Assembly (NCBI GenBank): GCA_025642065.1
Contig: JAODUP010000186.1
Location: 274,501-338,500, forward strand
Reading direction: 5' to 3'
DNA length: 64,000 nt
From: Paralvinella palmiformis
Taxonomy: Eukaryota; Annelida; Polychaeta; Terebellida; Alvinellidae
The position numbers and the translations under genes were made by a program. Below, piece after piece: positions 1-12,567 of this stretch (position 1 is its first letter; every line of letters begins with the position of its first letter). The notes under the pieces are model-generated. The model made no database searches, was not told the DNA's origin, and was given only the letters and a program-made list of their open reading frames with translations.

Positions 1-1102
1 AGTCTTGATAAGACTAGTCGTGTGAAGGTTTCTATTGGGAATGTTATTATTGCATGTCCATGTTCATCTTGCATGCCTGAATATGCATCATGATTGCTCA
101 TTTAGAAAAAAAGAATTAGATGACAACATCTTAGCAGAAAGTAGAACACTCGTTTCACATTAATACCGTGTGGTTTCAGAAGAGCTTGCAAGGTTTGCCT
201 AGTTTCCTTCATTCCAACAAAGTAATTACTGTTTTCAAAAATAATCATCCAAATCTATCTGATGTTAGTAACAAGCTGCTGCAGTTCTTCTGAAGCTGCC
301 ATTAAACTGACCACTCCTGATTGGTCATTTCATTCTTTAAATTCTATCCAATCAGGATTCAGCATGAACAGGACAGAGACTGAACAGGTTGAGTATACGT
401 TACAACTATGGTCTAGATTAAGCGCTTAATTGTTTCCCAATTAACAATGGAAAAATAGGACTGGCAGATTCTTGCATTGCTCTGGAACAACACCTAAATA
501 TCTCCAACTGTTTATAGTAACAGTAATCTTTATTTGCCGTTGCTTTTTATTAATCTGCAGAATACTACAGTAAATATCTGGATATTTTCACAGACTTAAT
601 CAATCAAGTTATGTGTAATGTCTGTAATACGTGTTCCGTGATTGTGTGCTTTGCCTAATAGTCAACTTATCATGTTTGTTTCTTGATACGTGTTAGATCT
701 GCTAGAATTACTTTAATAATGGCTTGTCATTGGAAATACTAACAGTCTGTAGGTGATGGTGTCTACAGTCTTTGATGTTTAGCATTCCATAGATATATTG
801 TCTTTATACTATTTGTCGGCTTAATTACAGAAATCGGCTAAAAATCAGTGATATTAATTAGGCCTAGAATTAGTTAATTACTCTTCTAATCCTTAATTCT
901 ACGTATAACGGTGTCTTCCAAGAAATGTTTTGTCTTGCTTATTAGTGAATCAGACATTTTAAAACTACCTATCCATGTATTCTTTATGCATCTTTCGGAT
1001 AACCTGACTTGTGTTTATGTTAAATATGTTCTGAACGTTAGTTGATGTTATAAAAATAGATATTTTTATTAAAAAAGAAAAAACTTTTTAATTGCTATGC
1101 AG

Positions 1103-1137
<35 letters not shown>

Positions 1138-1199
1138 TGATGATTAATTTACTACTTCAGACAGTTTCTATATGTATTTCTATTTGTTTGACCCCTCAG
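1..1199. other. non-coding, probable intron upstream of the 1200-1508 exon
   Basis: AT-rich sequence with no coding signal I can recognise. It ends in a (TA)n tract at about 1107-1135 and a pyrimidine-rich stretch running into the acceptor at 1198-1199. It is read as intron only because the exon that follows has a good 3' splice site. Confidence 0.4.
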
Positions 1200-1508
1200 G
1201 GAGGTGGTGGCAGACCTTACAGTGCACACCATGAGAACATTTCCCCCTCTCGCCCTCGTAAAGGCTCGATCTTGAGGGCGGCCTCCGCCCTAGCGGGGGG
1301 CTGTGAGGAACGCGAAGACATCACCTTCATCCCGCTGAAAGTCTGGACAAAACAACCGACCACTCAGGAACTGCTTGAGGCCAAGGAAAGGAAGAGGCAA
1401 CGCTATGGATGGGAGGTTGATTTTTCAGACTTCAAGATGCCATTCCTAAAAAATGTAGCAAACCGCATTGAGGAGTTTGGTGGATTTGATGATGATGACG
1501 ATGACTAG
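1200..1508 (+). CDS. 3'-terminal coding exon of an unrecognised protein, poly-Asp C-terminus
   Basis: A pyrimidine-rich tract ending CCCCTCAG at 1199 is followed in phase 0 by about 102 codons ending in TAG at 1506-1508. The peptide starts with four glycines, has a basic stretch with a Ser in an R-x-R-K-G-S context (possible basophilic-kinase site), then a charged ELLEAKERKRQRYGWEVDF segment, and ends in six Asp. Base composition is clearly higher in GC than the surroundings, as expected of a real exon. The ORF also opens upstream at an ATG at 1140, but that part reads through the polypyrimidine tract and is probably intron. I do not recognise the family. The basic-then-acidic tail suggests the cytoplasmic C-terminus of a larger protein whose other exons lie left of the window. 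No function is assigned. Confidence 0.6.
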   Translation, partial: GGGGRPYSAHHENISPSRPRKGSILRAASALAGGCEEREDITFIPLKVWTKQPTTQELLEAKERKRQRYGWEVDFSDFKMPFLKNVANRIEEFGGFDDDDDD

Positions 1509-2211
1509 AACAGCGTGTTATTGACAATCCTTGTGTATGTGTGTGTCTGTCTGCATGTAACATTCATTTATAGTATAATCATGAAGTTGATTTCAAGCAT
1601 GTTTACATTTCTTTGCCCATAACATATTTGTATGTTGTTACTGTTGACATACTCTAATTAATATTACATTAATTATGTTGTTATCATTTATGTTACGGAG
1701 TAGCCTCTTCAGTTTTTATACTCTGTGCCATTCCTGTCCTGTGCCTTGTTTTTATCGTGTTAATTTCTCATTATACATCTCACCCTGTATGAATGACAAT
1801 GTTCGCTGCAACATTTCAGGGGATCACTGCTGATTAATAAGACAGATATTGCGCAACATCTGCCAAATATGTTGTATGAGATTATGTATTGTTTTGCATC
1901 TTTATGCTATTATCATTCTTAAAATATTGTAGACAACGTTTTTAGAATACTTCATGATGTTTGTGTTGTTCAGACTCGTAGATCTTTTAAACTCTGTAAT
2001 ATCAGCAATCAGATCAATTTAGTATAGTTATGCAATTGTCATTCTACCTTTTAAGTATGGATTCCTCCCTAATAGAGGATGCAAAATTTATTTATTTATC
2101 AGCAGCGATTTCACTGTATTTTCCATAGCACCCTTAAGGCCATTTCTATAACATGCCATATGTCTTAGAAGACGCAGTTAAGTTTATACCAATCACATAC
2201 AAGCATTGTTA

Positions 2212-2260
<49 letters not shown>

Positions 2261-4600
2261 ATTTTGAGCATTGGTTGGCTATTTACCAGCAAAGTTTGCT
2301 TGTGAAATTACAATGAATCTAATGATAAAGTAGCATGCAGAAGAAACATATGACCTGACCCAATTTTAGGGCATCCATCTCCGACTGCGTTTGACATGCC
2401 ATAGCCCGTCATATTTCATTAATAATTCCATCCATCTTATTGACATTGAGATAATGACAGAAATGACACCAGAGAAGATTATAGTCGTCATCTATCTTTT
2501 ACACTTCTGGCCTCATCCCTCATCTCATCTATGTCGTTTTAATCTAGCTGTTGTCTTTTGTGTCATCTATGTTTACTTCTCTCGTTTACTTCCTTCAAAC
2601 TAAGCCAACCATGACAGTGGATGGTTGCATTGGGATAGCAAATCTAGCCCACATCAAATAAATGGCACCCGATTCCATGACCCAGATAGTTTATGAGATT
2701 AGGCACCCGTAGACAAATTTCAGCCTTAACCTAATTATTAATCCCCAATGTTAAACATGTCAACAATCGGTTGCCTTCTTCATATTGCGTACCTACGTTG
2801 TCTTAATGCTTCTGTGCCTCATTGCTTTATTTATTGGTTTATTTTTAAATTTTATTTTATTAATTTCATTCGTGCCTTTGGTTTGACGGGATTAAGAGAA
2901 TTACTGGGTTTGCCATTTCATGCCTGCATGCCCACAGCACGAACCGTAGTAGCGAATATATGATAAACTGTCCAATAACCAAATTGCACGAGCAACAACA
3001 TGTTTTATCGAAGTTAATCAACAGTTTATGCATATCTAATCCGTGCACAGTCACATATGTTTGAGATGAGTCTGAGATCATTGAATCTCAATGAATAAAA
3101 TTTCCACATTCCGTCTGATTGGTAGTTTACTGTATATAATTGTTGTTTCAATGCCAACTTCAAACCTCGGTCGAGATCTTCTTCTAAAACGCTTTGATTT
3201 ACTTCAACTCTAAACACCATTTATCTATATCGGTGATTCTGTTTCATAATTGATGACAGCTTGTATGTTGTAAGACAGTACCGATGTCTGTAGATTAATG
3301 AGGTGTAGCGGTTAATAAGGTTTAACATTATAGGTTCTGAGTGGTTGTTGACAATTTACTGTGATATTTTATATACATGACTACTGTACAGGTTATGTCC
3401 AGGAAATAAAATATATTTGAACCAGGCTACCTGGTGTTATGTGTTATGTAACTATCTATGATAGAATACATTGGCCTATTTGAATATCAGTAGTATTATG
3501 ATGTATAATATATATATATGTGTGTGTGTGTGTGTTTAGTCATGAATGAATTCTGCCATAAAATCCTATGCAGATTTCATATTTAGTATTTATCTGCAAC
3601 ATGACAAGTATATTTATTGCTAAACTGAACTTCAAATCTTTCGGCTATAAATGTGAGGACACCGTAATGCATGACAGCAGTCTGGGTTTGTGAGATAAAT
3701 AATATTTAAAATCCTGACTTAACTTTGCCAGCTTATCGAACAAATTTCTAATTGGCAGATAGTTCTTTGAAATAACCAGAAAGATCGATACCTTCACCAC
3801 TAAGTCATTCCCGAATTGCTAACTATGACGGATCTATAAGTGAAGGGCAGCACATTATATGTCTTATTAGAGACCTTTCAACTGACACGTACTGGACAGT
3901 TGGTGATTTAATGTACAAGCATGCACTCTTCTACCATCCAGAGTTGTTTGATTTAAATCGTAGCCAAAATAATCGTGGATTTAATTTTGTTTATTACGTT
4001 TCATTTGATTTTATGATTATTTTATTTATTGTTATTATAACAAGTCATACTAATCAGTGTGTTAGGAAACGTTTGAAAGTTGTTTTGTTTTTAAATCATG
4101 ATTTTTTGCAACCCTGCTACCATCACATAAGACAAGATCTTGCACATTCTGAATTTAGCAAGCAGCTGAAATCACTCGGGACGCACAGTCACAGTGTACG
4201 AAAGTTTCATGAGTTTTTCTTGGTTATCAACTATAACTTTCTTGTTGTCATTTATTTCATCCGCAAACACGTTAGGTATATCCACTCACATCCTGGCAAT
4301 TAAAAAAAAAATCATCTTTATTTCTCATACACACAACACATACACACAACAATATTTACATATAGCCAGAGACCACTTTTAGGCTAACGTTAAAACACGC
4401 AACATAACACAAGACATGAAACGCAAATATAATTAGTAATATTCATAAGTAATTGTCGTGCTAATAAAAGTATAACTATTAATTACTTATAAATATGAAA
4501 ATAGATGATCACAATATATTAAATATATAGCCCCTTATGTTTATCAATTGTTTATGCCTATCTTGCTGGATGTATATTTTTAGGTCAACTTTGATTTTTT
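1509..4600. other. 3' UTR and intergenic DNA, no genes seen
   Basis: After the stop at 1508 the sequence is AT-rich. It contains (TA)n at about 2217-2255 and (TATG)/(TG)n near 3510-3536. An AATAAA at 3405-3410 could be a polyadenylation signal for the upstream exon, but it is about 1.9 kb away. Open frames here (for example 3911-4303) have AT-driven composition and no recognisable motif. Confidence 0.5.
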
Positions 4601-4619
4601 TTAAATGGCCGGGAATTCA

Positions 4620-4915
4620 AGAAGATTAATATGTTTCTGATTTTTCTTCGAGCAATGCATATAGTATTTGGCAATAATTAGCAAATAATTAAAGATTAGC
4701 TAGGTCTTCATAATGTTCAACCGGAAGTTCGAGAATGAAATTGTCCTCGGCCAATGGATGTAATATTGAATATTTTAATGAATTCCACCACATAACAAAC
4801 AACTCCCAGTATCTACTAACTGGAGGACATGTGACAAGATACTGACTGATATCGTCTAAATTGTTACCAGTACAGTATACATATTGACAATGGTTAGTAT
4901 TTACTACCTTACTAG
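4620..4915 (-). pseudogene. LINE C-terminal (zf-RVT-like) fragment
   Basis: Read on the minus strand from about 4915 down to a stop near 4695, the translation carries a Cys/His-rich stretch, then YLVTCPPVSRYWELF and a hydrophobic acidic tail. The pattern of Cys, a His or Gln, then L-x-x-CP and Y/F-W is typical of the zinc-finger segment after the reverse transcriptase in L1/Tx1-type non-LTR elements. No RT domain is visible beside it, so this is an isolated fragment. The family call is an inference from motif spacing only. Confidence 0.4.
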
Positions 4916-5097
4916 AATCTGAACATCATTATGGCATTTATGTATTATCTTATTGAAGATCAATAGGTTCTGCAACCTAAAGGGTTAAAACAGACCTGAT
5001 CTTGATCTTGTTATATTGATTTCCCATCTCGTTGTCATTTATAGTCACCGGAATTATGCATTTATTTGTTTTCAAGATTCAATAAAAAAGAGGAATT

Positions 5098-6620
5098 TTG
5101 TTGGCTATATTCCGTCCAGAGGTTAACAAAAACCAACCGAATCCTGAATTTACATTAGCCATCTTTTGTGACCCGTCCAATGCCTTTGATGTTATCAACC
5201 ATGATATTCTCTTGTACAGATTAAATTCTTATGTTGTACGAGGGATGGCGAGTCAATGGTTTCAAAGTTACTTGTCTGATATATCTCAATGTGTTGAATT
5301 AGAAAAAGTACATTCTTCACTTTTATTTATTGGATGTGGAGTACCCTAACTACGACTCTATTCTTTGACAATTTTTATACCCGATCTATATAAACGACAT
5401 ATATAATTCATGTAATGGAAATGTTGTATCATTTGCTGACGATGCAACTCTATTTATGTCACACTATGATGTGCATCAATTATTCTCTAATGCAAACATG
5501 GAGATAAACAATCTTTTAAAACGGTTTGCCCTAACAAACTGTCATTAAATGCATATATAACTAAATTTATTGTTATTAGACCTAATCGTAGACATTGTGA
5601 TTTAACAGGACTTAATATATACATTGATAATACAAGGCTAAAAAGAATAGGTAACGACTGTGAAGAAAATTCTGCTAAATTTTTCGCGATTCACATTGAC
5701 GAACATCTAACATGGAAATACTATATCGCTCATGTTAACACAGAAGTGTCGAGATCACTATTTTTTATCAAGCAAGTGAAGAACTTCTTACCTAGAGATA
5801 GTGGGAGAACATTGTATTTTGCACTATTACACTCCAACTAGACTCTAGATCTATATGACTATACCTATGCCATGGCATACTTGCATTGGTTAAAAATTTA
5901 AATGCCGGTAAAACAGCTTTACACCGCTCCATCGTCCTTCAGAAACGGGCATTGCGTATAATTAATAACGCTAATTATAATGGACGCACGGGTTCTCTTT
6001 TTAAAGCTTCTCGACTTGTACGAACATCAAGCCTTGTTGTTCATATTTGTTTATATAATGTAACAATATCTGATAATTGATGCTCCCTCATATTGTACTT
6101 GTATGAATAACACAGCCACTCCCTTTGTGGTAAACCTCGTTTTTGGAGTCTATTAAAAGATGAGCTGGACGTGTCTGTTGTGTACCTCTTCGACTAAAAG
6201 TGTATTTGTGCCTTGAAAAGAACACGGACAAAAGCATAACATATAACTAATAATCTTCCCCTATAATTTGCAAGTATTTTCCAATTTAATCGAGATCGTC
6301 TTGTTTTACGTCTGACGAGACAAGTTGATATGATACACATTGCAGATTGCTAGATGTCTGTTGCAATTCGTAAGAAGGCTAGATCTATCTCTATATGTAC
6401 TTCCAGAAACAAGAAATAAACAGTCAATGATCCCAAATGAATGTCGACAATTTATCTCGTTCTCAATTTAAATACCAAATTAAAGACAAAGACTTAAATA
6501 ACTACCAAAGCCACGTCCGATGTATGAATGTAAGATGCTTAGATTGTCGCCACATAATTGTGATATTCACTCGGTTTCTAATTATGTGAATGTTGGCTAA
6601 TATAAATGTTTGACATTAAT
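5098..6620 (+). pseudogene. degenerate non-LTR retrotransposon reverse transcriptase
   Basis: The first frame (5098-5349) reads as RT: ...FCDPSNAFDVINHDIL... then FQSYL and CGVP. After frameshifts the next frame gives YINDIYNSCNG and SFADDATLF, the catalytic FADD box (about 5385-5460). Further frames give a DEHLTWK-like segment (about 5690-5730), a connection segment with LQKRALRIINNANYN (5935-5975), and a short tail to about 6600. There are many stops and frameshifts and no endonuclease domain, so it is a 5'-truncated dead copy. Motifs fit the jockey/CR1 group of LINEs. The connection segment resembles the copy at 21969-22765, so both may belong to one family. Confidence 0.75.
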
Positions 6621-7158
6621 GATAATTCTTATATTTCTATTATAACAAATAATGGCATATCATGTCCCGGTTTTGTTTTGTGAACTCTAACCTAAACTCT
6701 AACCGACTGTCACTAACAGAGCTGTCCATCATTATGCGGGGCCAGTGAGAAGACAACAATTACGCTACAATGCTCCCCCAATTTACATTCTTTAAAAAAA
6801 TTATTATTGTGTTATATTTACTGTTATATACGTATATATACATGCAAATTGGAAATAAATTCATTTGTCAATCAAGTCTCGTAACATAGCATCAATAATT
6901 GTTTTCTTTCACTGTTTCAGGTCAATGGTTGCCTCAGTGGATTTGTATACGTGATTGAGCACGTGTTGATTTCCGCCAACCAATAAAGTGTGCTGACACC
7001 TGGAGATCAATCTACGAACGAAATGAAACGACGAAACGAGGCTGTCTGATGTATTTTTATGATTTCTTTTAGGTCAGTGGTATTAAGGCTTATCTCATCG
7101 TCACGATGAAACGTTCATAAACAATGATCAGATGGAAAGGAAACTTAGGAAAGATAAT
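6621..7158. other. no gene seen
   Basis: AT-rich DNA with no recognised coding, RNA or repeat signature. Confidence 0.4.
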
Positions 7159-7470
7159 TTAAGTGAGTGTGAAAAGGTGAGTTTTCAAATGGTGACGGAA
7201 AGAAACTATGCTATTTGGTGAGTTAACATGTTCAGGGTGTGAATTCCAAACTGTATGGACAGTAACTGAAAAAGCATGAGTCTCAGCATGAGTTTTAACC
7301 CTGGGAACAGACTCTGGGCTTGGCTGTAAAAGCTTGGGTGCTAAAGAAAGTATGGAAAATAGATGTGAAGGTTCTCCAGAAGAATTTCTTTTTAAAAGAC
7401 TTAACATGTTCAGAGTGAATTCCAAAGAGTAAGGACAGCAAATGAAAAAGCACGAGTGCCAGTATTATTT
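7159..7470 (-). pseudogene. LINE 3'-terminal ORF2 fragment with internal duplication
   Basis: The minus-strand translation contains RVKTHAETHAFSVTVHTVWN followed by HPEHVNS and HHLKTHLF. This is the familiar C-terminal block of jockey/CR1/L2-type LINE ORF2 (A-F-S-x-x-x-x-x-x-W-N-S-L-P, then L-K-T-H-L-F). A segment of about 65 bp is present twice (around 7215-7285 and 7400-7460, both with TTCAGxGTGxxATTCCAAA and GAAAAAGCAxGAGT), so a local duplication followed insertion. No RT core is adjacent. Confidence 0.6.
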
Positions 7471-8103
7471 TGCTGATCTTGTGATACTAAAAGAAATTAA
7501 CACCCATAAATAGCCAGAAATATAAAATATTAATTGAAAAAGTGCAAAAGACATAAAACATGCGTTATAAAATTGGGTCGTTTTGGTCGCGTTTTGTTAC
7601 GGTTTTGATCTAGCGAAAATTGCCGGAGTCTCTTCACGTAAAATTACATATTTCCCGTTTTAGACGGGTGATTTGCTTCATTTTTGTGTCTTTTTGTTCC
7701 ACTTGTATAGAGGTGACAGTGAAAGGATAACTATTAAAAAGAGTCAAAAATAGGCAGTTATGATAAACCTTAAGCAATAATTACCTTTTAAAATTAAATA
7801 ATTTTTATAAACCGTAATTTTCATGAAACATCCCTTTCTGTTTCGGTTCGAGAGTACAACGTGTTTCGTTATTTTCTAGTAGTAATCAGAAATTACTGGA
7901 AATTGTTCGCTGTTTCCGGATAGGGTTACATCCCTAGAACGCAAGGTTTCTACACTGGAGGAAGAGAACACCAAATCGAAGTAGGTTATCATTTAGTTCC
8001 AGGTGAATGGAGCTGGAAACAATTCTGTATCGACCGTAGACATTCCTGCTGCGACCACAACTTGTGATACCTCTGATGTTTCCATATAACCACTACTGAA
8101 TCT
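7471..8103. other. no gene seen
   Basis: AT-rich sequence without recognisable coding or repeat structure. Confidence 0.35.
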
Positions 8104-8106
8104 GGG

Positions 8107-8260
8107 GGCGCCTCCGTAGTCTAGTTGGTAGCGTGTTGGATAAATATCTGGTGTTTTCACCCTTTCACTTCGCTTCATTATTTCGGAGGTCGCTCGATCC
8201 ATTTAGCCTACCATGTGCACAAACCTGCTGTAAAACATCAATCATCGTCATCATCTCTAC
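8107..8260 (+). repeat. tRNA-derived SINE, family A, box B region deleted
   Basis: Begins GCCTCCGTAGTCTAGTTGG with a tRNA-like A box (TAGTTGGTAGCGTGTTGG). It then jumps to the family body: CTTCGCTTCATT, GGTCGCTCGATCCATTTAGC and a 3' tail ending ATCAATCATCGTCATC. Compared with the 8803 copy, the B-box segment is lost. Confidence 0.8.
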
Positions 8261-8802
8261 TGGATCTAATCCGGACCCCACACCCATCATTCTCAGGGAT
8301 GTCAGCTCCAGCGAGGATTCTGTTGATTCTGTGGCAGTTACTTCAAACTTTTAGTATTAATCACGGTACAGAACAAAACTGACTAAATTAAACAAGAGAC
8401 ACAAGAAGCAAAATACTATAAGTAGTGCCACAGTGTGGGAGGCAAATACTAACACCACCACCTATTACATTAGTGGTGTTTTTATTGTTCACGTAACACA
8501 AGTGACATCACTGAACACGTTCACAACATGGACATCGTGATTATACATACCGTACAATTACTATATCGTAATGACAGCTGGTTTTCTTTCCGTGTGGAAC
8601 TGTCAGCTGTTGATGTGTCGAAGATCTCCCGTACAGATAACTGGCAGCTTGACATCAGAGTGCGTCCCTTTCGTCTACAACGGTCAACCCGAAACGCTAC
8701 AAGCCAGCTCCATATCAGAACCAACACATGGTATCACAACAGGCAACACGGTAGACACTACAGACAGACCCAGTACACCGACATACACCACTTTAAGCTG
8801 CG

Positions 8803-8990
8803 TTACCATGGTCTAGGTGGTAGCGCGTTGGACTACAGATCACTACCACCTGAGTTCGAATTTCGGCGTGGGCATATCTAAAGGGTGTTTAATATTTGAC
8901 TTCGCTTCATTACCGCTGCAGGTCGCTCGGTCCATTTAGCCTACCTTGTGCACAAAAGTGGCCGTACAATATCAATCATCATCTTCATCT
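8803..8990 (+). repeat. tRNA-derived SINE, family A, near full length
   Basis: The A box lies in TGGTCTAGGTGGTAGCGCG and the B box in GAGTTCGAATTTCG, which are Pol III internal promoter elements. They are followed by the family body (TGACTTCGCTTCATTACC, GGTCGCTCGGTCCATTTAGC, TGTGCACAAAAGTGGCCGTA) and an ATCATC-type tail. This is one of the best copies for defining the family. Confidence 0.88.
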
Positions 8991-9448
8991 CTCAAACAGA
9001 TAGTTTAATATCCAGTTGGGGTTATGTTTATGTGTCAGTTTCTTATGTACAAATATTATTCTCATCTACGAATATTATTCTGTGCTACCCAAGATTCTAG
9101 TCTGGCTTCATAAATCTCTAGGTTATTAGATGAATGTACATCAATTTCCAGATCAGTAGATAAGATAAGATACGACAGAATTGATTTGAATTCAGTACAA
9201 TTACATTAGGAATCATTAGCTGAAGGCTATTGACTGAATGACCATATATAATGAAGGAAGATGATGACAGATGAAAATGCATGATGATATGATATACGAT
9301 TTTGTGTATTAACACATAGATGACACGTTCATTACATACATTTCAATGAGCAATGCATGCAGTTAAAACAAGAACGTGTTGGACCATTCCATAACATAAT
9401 AAATATTCTAAATGCCTCTAAATATTAATAGCTTGTTTGGTTTCATTA

Positions 9449-10893
9449 TTAAAGGGACAGTCCATCCTCAGAAAATAGTTTTTAAATATGTAATGCTTAA
9501 AACAGTACACGCAAATTCCACAATAATAATCACGAAATATACCTGATATCATAGATCTAGGGAAATAATCCAAATCACCGGAGGGCCGCCATTACGGCTG
9601 CACCGGAAGCCAGATTCGAAGGCGGGAAGGAGAACACTGAAATGCTCTGACGTCACATAGGCGCTCTCTAGACTGACGCGGATTAGAGGATCTTCGATTA
9701 CCCCTAATGGGTCAGTAAAAAATCTAGGGGTTATTTTTGACCAATGTATTAACATGCATGAACATGTCACATCAGTATGCCGAGCTGCCTACTACCATCT
9801 TGAGAACATCCACTGTTTAAAAACATTCTTGATACAAGAATCACTTGTAACTGTAGTTCATGCCTTTGTTACATCTCGTATAGACTATTGTAACTCCCTG
9901 TTATATGGCATATCTGATTATAACATTAATCGCCTTCAGCTAATTCAGAATAGTGCAGCTCGCATTGTAACAAATACTAGAAAATATGATCATATCACCC
10001 CAATTCTTCAAAAACTACATTGGCTACCTGTTAGACAGCGTATCCATTTAAGATTCTGTTAATAACTTATAAATCTATTAATGATATGGCACCAGAATAC
10101 CTGTGTGAACTGGTTTCCATTAGAAAGTTATCCCGAAAACTGAGGTCATCCAGTCAGATACTATTGCAGGTGCCAGTGTCTCGGCTCAAGTCATATGGTG
10201 ATTGTGCATTTAGTGTTGCAGCCCCCACTTTGTGGAATAAGTTGCCGGCAAATATTAGAAATGTGTCGACTCTTGGAAATTTTAAGTCTCTTCTAAAAAC
10301 ACACATATTTAAGGTCGCTTTCACAGATAAATAATTATTATCTTTTAAATCATTACAGGGTTTTTACAGATATGTTATTTGGGGTATTATTATATAACAT
10401 ATTATTTGTACAGCGCCTTTGAATGGCTCCTGCTAGTAAGGGCGCTTTATTAAATATACATCATTATTATTATTATTATTATCTCTTAAGCTTTAATATC
10501 TGAACCATTTTGAATCATCTTTCTCTTGTAAGGTTCCTTCTGGCTCAAACTGATATGGTTGAATATCATTAATGACGAAATTTTAACAAGATAATGCCGT
10601 TTAGTTCTGGAATAATTCTTTGCTCACACTTGTTTACATGCTGTTGTACGGGCTCTACAGACTTCAGGTCAACCAGATACGCTGAAGTGACGTCAGCATT
10701 CAGTAACTTCCGGTCACTGTCTAGCTTCAAAATGGCGGCGACCACAGGCCATTAAAAGTCGATTAATCAGCTCTTTGAACTGGATTATTTAATATGTGGG
10801 TGATCCTTTACACATTTTGACATTATTTATGATACTTGTGAGTATAGCTGTATTAGTTCTTAAATTTGAAATGAAGGTGGACTATCCCTTTAA
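9449..10893. mobile_element. TTAA-flanked DNA element (MITE) interrupted by a LINE
   Basis: The left end reads TTAA-AGGGACAGTCCATCC (TTAA 9449-9452) and the right end reads GGTGGACTATCCCT-TTAA (TTAA 10890-10893). The termini are inverted repeats and TTAA is duplicated, the target preference of piggyBac-type elements. Both subterminal regions carry a perfect TGACGTCA (9648-9655 and 10688-10695) and GC-richer segments that roughly mirror each other. No transposase is visible. The CR1/L2-like LINE at about 9691-10482 lies inside and must have arrived later. Placement in the piggyBac superfamily rests on TTAA and TIR shape only. Confidence 0.7.
9691..10482 (+). pseudogene. 5'-truncated CR1/L2-like LINE, RT C-terminal part and 3' tail
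   Basis: Two frames joined by one frameshift near 10060 encode the end of a LINE ORF2. The first includes SRIDYCNSLLYGI, LQLIQNSAARIV and LHWLPVRQRI (9754-10062). The second includes YGDCAFSVAAPTLWNKLP and KSLLKTHIF (10086-10334). The 3' UTR ends with GGCGCTTTATTAAATATACA and a (TTA)n tail at about 10461-10482, where this group ends. Related 3' pieces are at 27863-28115, 56398-56606 and 62136-62180. Confidence 0.8.
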
Positions 10894-12325
10894 TATTAAG
10901 GAGTTGAATTATTAGATTTCATAATCCTATAACGAGCACAATATTCTAGGATTGAATCTGTTTGCAAGAGCTAGGCGCACGTAAAAGGAAATATACTGAC
11001 TGGCCAAGACAGATGGTGGATACTTTCCAAACATGAACTAAATAGCTTTCAGTGAAATGATTGATTTTGGAGGAGTTGAATCTCTGGATTCCAGAATCCT
11101 ATAATGAACACGGTTTTCTTAGATGAGATCCTTTCGGGAGAGGCGCTATTGGCAGATATTTAATTTATTATTGCTTCTATCCAGAACTCTCTTTTAGATT
11201 CTGTCAAAAACGCCCGTCAAAAGGATATAATTATGTGAACACTGCGGGGTCCCTTGATGAAGCGGTCCCCGGCCACGTCAATCACCATTTAATGTTTAAA
11301 TAACATAACATAAACATAGTATAATTTCAGGGTCTGATTAAATATCATTCAGACTGAGATTTTTGGATGATGTTTGATTTCTAGTCAGACATGGGCTAAA
11401 TGCAATATTTAATAGTGATTAATCGTGGCCATGATTACGATTACAATTAGGTGTTCATAATCGATTGCATTTGAAGAATAAAATATAATCGAAGTTGTAA
11501 CCAATTACATTGCTAAATTAGTTGTAACCAATGATTTACCAGCTATTTGCTTTTACGAGAAATAATGATCTCTGACAGGAATCATGGTAGTTAACATTAT
11601 CAACCACTTATTTCAAAGCGAGATAATACACAGTTACAATAAAATGTTGTCGACAGAATTGCCATTTACGTTTTCCAACCTAATAAACATGTACCAATGT
11701 ACATTTAATATCGACCGTCATATATGCGCTTCATCAGCCACTGGTCATTGCATAATCGTATTAAAGCCAAAACAATTTTCATCAATCAATCGTAAAACAA
11801 AGCCATATTTACGAGAAAGAATCTAAATCAACGGGATGTACATCCCCATGTCGATGTTCCGGCAGTGATGTCCATCATTTGTAATACACTGATCAGTTTT
11901 CATAAATATTTTGTTTGTGAAACGATATTTAATCTTTGTATCACAACAGCTACGGTCAAGTAGTAGTTTTTGATCATTCTGTTTTCCTGCATGGGTGATG
12001 GGCCAGCGCAGCGTCAGTAGGAGGTAAAATGCAAATACTGCAAAATAGAGATCTAAGCAAATGAGAGAAAAGGATATAGTTTGCGTACAGATTTGAAGGT
12101 ATTTGAACAAGATTATCTTATTATTAATTTATGAGATTAAAAATTAATAGTAACTCTCATCTATGCATAATTAATGCTCTTTATGTTAATAATGATTTAA
12201 TGGTGACCACATATATTATATATTCAGCTGTAAATAAGTCTTAGCGATTCAACCATTCGTACTGTGATGAAATGTTATAATTTGTTATATACATGTGGCG
12301 CCCCTAACGAATATGTTTGTAACTG

Positions 12326-12368
<43 letters not shown>

Positions 12369-12540
12369 GGACCAATCAGAGAGCAGTAATCAAATGTACT
12401 CGGACCAGTAATGTTTAAATGTAATTTTTGTTAATCTATTGAAATTGATTGAATGTAGGCCAAATAATTTACATGATCAGTACCAATCATGACACGGTGT
12501 CGGAAGTTGCTACTAGAACTCATAGCTCATAACGTGACTG
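10894..12540. other. no gene seen; small direct repeat and (TA)n
   Basis: AT-rich. GGAGTTGAAT...AATCCTATAA.GA(G/A)CAC occurs twice about 170 bp apart (around 10900-10945 and 11072-11115), suggesting a small tandem duplication. (TA)n at about 12330-12365. Open frames at 11584-11826 and 11823-12110 have no recognisable motif. Confidence 0.4.
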
Positions 12541-12567
12541 GATTTTAAACCACCGGAATCCGTTAAT

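Noticed and set aside
3911..4303. 130-aa ORF
   Set aside because: Composition (Phe, Ile, Tyr, His, Asn) is that of random AT-rich DNA, with no motif or splice context.
8571..8816. Ser/Thr-rich frame (ITGSLTSECVPFVYNG and on) that looked like an extracellular exon
   Set aside because: No second exon, no homology I recognise, and it runs into the SINE at 8803. Three frames are open here, so it is weak evidence.
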